From assembly GCF_002260845.1 (NCBI RefSeq), contig NZ_BEDT01000001.1, forward strand, positions 62,001 through 126,000: a DNA stretch of 64,000 nt, given 5' to 3'. Position numbers and translations under genes: made by a program. Origin of the DNA: Pseudolactococcus reticulitermitis (GTDB lineage: Bacteria; Bacillota; Bacilli; Lactobacillales; Streptococcaceae). The notes below the pieces were generated by a model. It was not told the origin of the DNA. It saw only the letters and a program-made list of their open reading frames with translations, and ran no database searches. Positions 60,644-64,000 of the stretch are shown piece after piece; the first letter of the stretch is position 1, and every line of letters starts with the position of its first letter.

Positions 60644-63157
60644 TTATTCTATATTCTTCAAAGCGTCAATCATATCAATCTTCTTCAGGCTAAAATGCGT
60701 GATGATATTGACAATCAGCGTGAACGAAACCGTCAAGGATGTCGCAAAAACAAAACTAATGGTATTGACATGTGAAACAAACATCAAGGTGTCTGTTTCA
60801 CAGGTGCTGATGATGAAATGACACAGATAAACACCGCTAATCAAGCCGAGAATAATCCCGACGAGGGTGAAAATCGTATTTTCTTTGGTAATATAAGCAT
60901 CTGTCTCCTGATGATAAAAGCCGAGGACTTTCAGCGTGGCAATCTCACGTTTGCGCTCGCTGATATTAATCGTTGCCAGATTATACATGACGACAAAAGC
61001 CAGAATCGCTGAGGAGACAATTAAAATCAAGACGACAAGATTGAGTGAGGTCATGGTGTCATTAATCATGGTTACTGTTGTTTTAGAATTAATGACATTT
61101 GCGACTGACGGATGGGTCATAAGCGCAGCATCAAACTTTTGGTCAGCTTGCGCCGATAATTTGTCTTTCAGTTTAATCGCGATGATATTGGTCTCATAAG
61201 TACCAAAAATATCTTGAGAAACGCTTTTAGGCAAGTAAACATAATTTTGGATATAATTTTCCACAATCTTGCCGACTTTTATCTGATGTGTCTGGTCTCG
61301 ATTATCTTTGAAGGTAATCGTATCCTTTTCTTTAACCTTTAATAGCTTGGCGAGTTTTTGGCTGACAATGGCTTGGTTCCCTGTCAAGGGAACGACTTGT
61401 TTATCTTGGTTAATGTCGTTTAGGCTGATGACTTGTTTGAAAGTTGTCCTATCATCTGGGACGACGACTGTGACATCATAGGCTTTACCGTGGCTTGACA
61501 CTTCTTTTGTTGCCATCGATATATTGGCTATGTGGGCGATTTGTTCATCTTGCGATAAAGCATTTAGCAGTGTCTTGTCATCTGTACTTGCTTTTAGGGC
61601 CACGAGTTTATCGTATCTGAACACATGGTCATACTGATAATTTACAATATCTGTGATGGCGTCTTTGAGTCCAAATCCTGCGAGTATCAGGGCGGTACAA
61701 CCTGCAATGCCTAAAATCGTCACGGTCGCTCGTGTTTTATAGCGAAAGAGGTTACGCATGACGATTTTATTTGAAAAACTGAACCTGTTCCACATGATAG
61801 GCACGTACTCAAGCAAAATGCGCTTGCCAGCCTTGGGCGCTTTGGGGCGCATCAGAATGCTAGGCGTGTAAATGAGTTCACGGTAAACAGCGATTAGGGC
61901 GCCACCACAAATGCAAATCAGCGCAATCGCAAGTCCTGTGAGACAATAGCCAGGCTGGAAAAGCACGATGAATTTCGGTATGGCAAAAAGCGTCGTGTAG
62001 ATATTCCAGATGAGGCGGGGAATGAGGTTCAGCCCGATGACCATGCCAATCACGCCACCAACCAAGGTTGCGACAAGTGAAAAGAGGACATATTTCAAGG
62101 CAATCGCAGCATTTGAAAAGCCTAGAGCTTTTAGCGTGCCAATCTCACTTCGATCTTCTTCCACCATTCGCGCCATGGAGACAAGGCTAATCAAGACTGC
62201 AATCACATAAAAGACGACTGGGAAAACACGCCCGACTTTGGCGATACTTTTGGTTGCATCAATGAAATCCTTATAGCCCGCATCATCTTGGCGGTCAGTG
62301 ATGTACCATTTGGCAGGTGGCAAGCTATCGCGCTTGACCTGTCCCGACGCTAAGGCAGCTGGCGTCAGGTCGTCTGCATAGACAGTTTCAAACCGCTGCT
62401 TTTCTTGCGCCCTTTTAATGCGCTCAACTTCTTTTTTAGCTGCTGAAATTTTGTCCAAATAAACCGTCTGGCTTGTCATCTCTTGCTTGGCACCTTTGAC
62501 CGTCAGCGCAATCGCACTATAGACCTCCTGCTTAAACACGCTGGATTTGACATACATAAAGTAGTCGATTTTACCATCTCCAAGCGTCGTCGTACCCCGA
62601 TGAACCTTAGAAAAATAAAGCGGACTTTTAACCGTGCCCACGATTTTGAAAGTTGATTGGGTCAACTCTGGATCAGTCATTTTGATTGACTCGCCAATCT
62701 TGACCTTATTTTTCGTTAAATAGCCTGCCTCGACGACAATTTCACTGTCTTTTTGGGGCAAACGACCTTTGACTAGCGTGAGTTGATTGCGCTTCTGGGG
62801 CAGACCCATGACTTTGGCAATGGCGGTCTCATCATTTTTAGTCGCTGTTTTTTGGGGAACGGCTGGCTCAATGAGCGCATCTTTTGCGTATATCCCTTGA
62901 ACACTGTCGATGTCCGCTAATTTTTCAAGACTTGCAACATCTGACTTGCTCAACCCCAGCGTAGACTGAATTTGCAAGTCATAAGCCTGGGTTTGATCTA
63001 AATAAGTGTCTAAAGTCGACAGCATATCCTGAGAAGTCGAGCTAATGCCCGCATAAAAACCGACACCCAACAGCGCCATACAAAGCAAAGAAATAAAACG
63101 TTTAGACGACTGGGTCATCTTACGGCAACTACTGATGATGAGAGATTTATTTTTCAT
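60644..63157 (-). CDS. FtsX-family ABC transporter permease (two FtsX domains)
   Basis: This 837-aa membrane protein has an N-terminal helix, a large extracytoplasmic MacB-type region, three helices (about residues 290-420), a second FtsX-like unit starting near 455 with another extracytoplasmic region, and three final helices. Each FtsX core carries the hallmark E-x-R-S/K-E-I-G/A-T-L-K-A/V-L-G-F. A helical stretch around residues 235-255 (A-A-K-K-E-V-E-R-I-K-R-A-Q-E-K) may be coiled coil. Such permeases export lipoproteins, peptides or resist antimicrobial peptides; no substrate is evident. It follows the ATPase gene by 4 bases. Confidence 0.88.
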   Translation of the reverse strand: MKNKSLIISSCRKMTQSSKRFISLLCMALLGVGFYAGISSTSQDMLSTLDTYLDQTQAYDLQIQSTLGLSKSDVASLEKLADIDSVQGIYAKDALIEPAVPQKTATKNDETAIAKVMGLPQKRNQLTLVKGRLPQKDSEIVVEAGYLTKNKVKIGESIKMTDPELTQSTFKIVGTVKSPLYFSKVHRGTTTLGDGKIDYFMYVKSSVFKQEVYSAIALTVKGAKQEMTSQTVYLDKISAAKKEVERIKRAQEKQRFETVYADDLTPAALASGQVKRDSLPPAKWYITDRQDDAGYKDFIDATKSIAKVGRVFPVVFYVIAVLISLVSMARMVEEDRSEIGTLKALGFSNAAIALKYVLFSLVATLVGGVIGMVIGLNLIPRLIWNIYTTLFAIPKFIVLFQPGYCLTGLAIALICICGGALIAVYRELIYTPSILMRPKAPKAGKRILLEYVPIMWNRFSFSNKIVMRNLFRYKTRATVTILGIAGCTALILAGFGLKDAITDIVNYQYDHVFRYDKLVALKASTDDKTLLNALSQDEQIAHIANISMATKEVSSHGKAYDVTVVVPDDRTTFKQVISLNDINQDKQVVPLTGNQAIVSQKLAKLLKVKEKDTITFKDNRDQTHQIKVGKIVENYIQNYVYLPKSVSQDIFGTYETNIIAIKLKDKLSAQADQKFDAALMTHPSVANVINSKTTVTMINDTMTSLNLVVLILIVSSAILAFVVMYNLATINISERKREIATLKVLGFYHQETDAYITKENTIFTLVGIILGLISGVYLCHFIISTCETDTLMFVSHVNTISFVFATSLTVSFTLIVNIITHFSLKKIDMIDALKNIE

Positions 63158-63161
63158 CGGC

Positions 63162-63863
63162 TTACCACTCTATTGCTTCAACTGCTAGAGGCTGATCATT
63201 TTTTTGGATGGCCTCAACGCGACCATTTTTAAATTTGATAACCTTATCAGCGATTTGACCGATGGCACTATTATGCGTGATGATGATGACGGTGATTTTT
63301 TCCTGTCGACAGGTGTCCACAAGTAAAGACAGAATTTGTTTGCCCGTATGATAATCTAGCGCACCAGTCGGTTCGTCACATAAGAGCAATTTGGGATTTT
63401 TTGCCAGCGCTCGCGCAATGGCGACCCGTTGTTGCTCACCACCTGAGAGTTGGGCTGGAAAATTATTTTGACGCGCAGCTAAGCCGACTTTTTCAAGTGT
63501 TTCTGCTGGTGAAAAGGAATCTTTGGTTAATTGAACTGCCATTTCTACATTTTCAAGTGCAGTTAGATTTTGAATTAGGTTATAAAATTGGAAAACAAAA
63601 CCGATATCATTTCGGCGGTAGTTAATCAGCGCTTTATTTTTCAGCTGTGTGATGTCAACACCATCGACCAAAACTTGACCACTGGTGGCGGTATCCATAC
63701 CACCCAAGATATTCAGTGCTGTGGTTTTACCAGCACCCGAAGGCCCTAAAATACAGACCAACTCGCCTTGCGCAATCTCAAACTGGGCATGGTCTAGGGC
63801 TTGAATACTGATCTCTCCCATTTGGTAAGTTTTTACAATATCGTTAAATGCTATATATGCCAT
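63162..63863 (-). CDS. ABC transporter ATP-binding protein, LolD/MacB type
   Basis: This 233-aa ATPase drives the adjacent FtsX-type permease. Walker A is G-P-S-G-A-G-K-T-T, signature [13 protein letters not shown], Walker [13 protein letters not shown], and the switch His lies in I-I-T-H-N. No two-component genes are seen beside it in the window, so a Bce-type resistance module is not supported. Confidence 0.92.
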   Translation of the reverse strand: MAYIAFNDIVKTYQMGEISIQALDHAQFEIAQGELVCILGPSGAGKTTALNILGGMDTATSGQVLVDGVDITQLKNKALINYRRNDIGFVFQFYNLIQNLTALENVEMAVQLTKDSFSPAETLEKVGLAARQNNFPAQLSGGEQQRVAIARALAKNPKLLLCDEPTGALDYHTGKQILSLLVDTCRQEKITVIIITHNSAIGQIADKVIKFKNGRVEAIQKNDQPLAVEAIEW

Positions 63864-63972
63864 TTTTAACCTCTATCTTCATCTAAACCGTTTTCATTCA
63901 TATGACTTACTTTAAATTATAGGGCATTATGGCTATTTGTCAACCATTTCAGGCAGGAGGCGTTTTTGAGAC

Positions 63973-63996
63973 AAAAAATAAGACTTGCGTCTTACT
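63973..63996 (-). terminator. Terminator of a gene beyond the right edge
   Basis: Minus-strand TAAGAC and GTCTTA form a 6-bp stem with a 4-nt loop, followed by TTTTTT. It suggests that a minus-strand gene ends just outside the window. The 110 bp before it (63864-63972) hold no gene. Confidence 0.6.
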
Positions 63997-64000
63997 TCAT

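Noticed and set aside
60644-63863. Bce-type antimicrobial peptide resistance module
   Set aside because: The permease has two FtsX units with 837 aa and no adjacent sensor kinase or response regulator; the Bce topology is not matched.

Overview
The window looks like a low-GC Lactobacillales chromosome of the Lactococcus / Pseudolactococcus type (Streptococcaceae). This rests on a lactate dehydrogenase close to lactococcal Ldh from memory, a BmpA-NupABC-type nucleoside importer, a lactococcal-type PurBox upstream of purD, DUF2969 and DUF402 proteins, an Mga-type regulator and LPXTG/MucBP surface proteins. No rRNA, tRNA, insertion sequence, prophage or CRISPR array was seen. All assignments come from reading sequence and recalled family features; no database search was run.

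Layout. 1-4.3 kb (+): an operon of two paralogous uncharacterised proteins, a small protein carrying the four H-cluster-type cysteines of [FeFe]-hydrogenases, and an SsuABC-like ABC importer. 4.3-8.3 kb (-): ndk, a DUF3592-like protein, a TrpX-type ABC importer and a small membrane protein. 8.4-12.5 kb (+): rqcH with a structured leader, ldh with its own promoter and a cre-like site, and a GntR/UTRA regulator. 12.5-20.1 kb (-): nadB-nadC-nadA behind a perfect 26-bp palindrome, then ftsX, ftsE, prfB and queG.

20.1-40.8 kb is the accessory surface region. It holds a 1286-aa L-lectin/MucBP-repeat LPXTG protein, two housekeeping genes (metallophosphoesterase, ntdP), an Mga-like regulator, a sortase-like protein, and three paralogous four-gene cassettes (A 25.9-30.5, B 32.3-35.9, C 37.2-40.7 kb). 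Each cassette encodes a large adhesin, a membrane-anchored ~180-aa protein, a secreted ~200-aa beta-sandwich subunit, and a ~80-aa LPXTG-like protein with no signal peptide. A short motif, V-x-G-[TQ]-L-G, lies at the mature N-terminus of every subunit and at the extreme N-terminus of every small LPXTG protein, but is absent before the subunit-like C-terminal domains of the adhesins. This distribution (tip acceptor only, subunit donor plus acceptor, anchor donor only) suggests a cell-wall-anchored fibre or complex held by donor-strand complementation. It is the best candidate here for an undescribed system.

41-64 kb (-) is mostly core metabolism: a GNAT acetyltransferase and kup (preceded by what reads as a yybP-ykoY Mn2+ riboswitch with a terminator platform), purD-purE-purK-purB, dprA, nupABC, deoB-punA-deoD, bmpA, pdp-deoC-cdd, a signal peptidase I homologue lacking both catalytic residues, a DUF2969 protein, trxA, and a two-gene FtsX-type ABC exporter. 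The purine and nucleoside genes together cover import, phosphorolysis, ribose-phosphate disposal and de novo synthesis.
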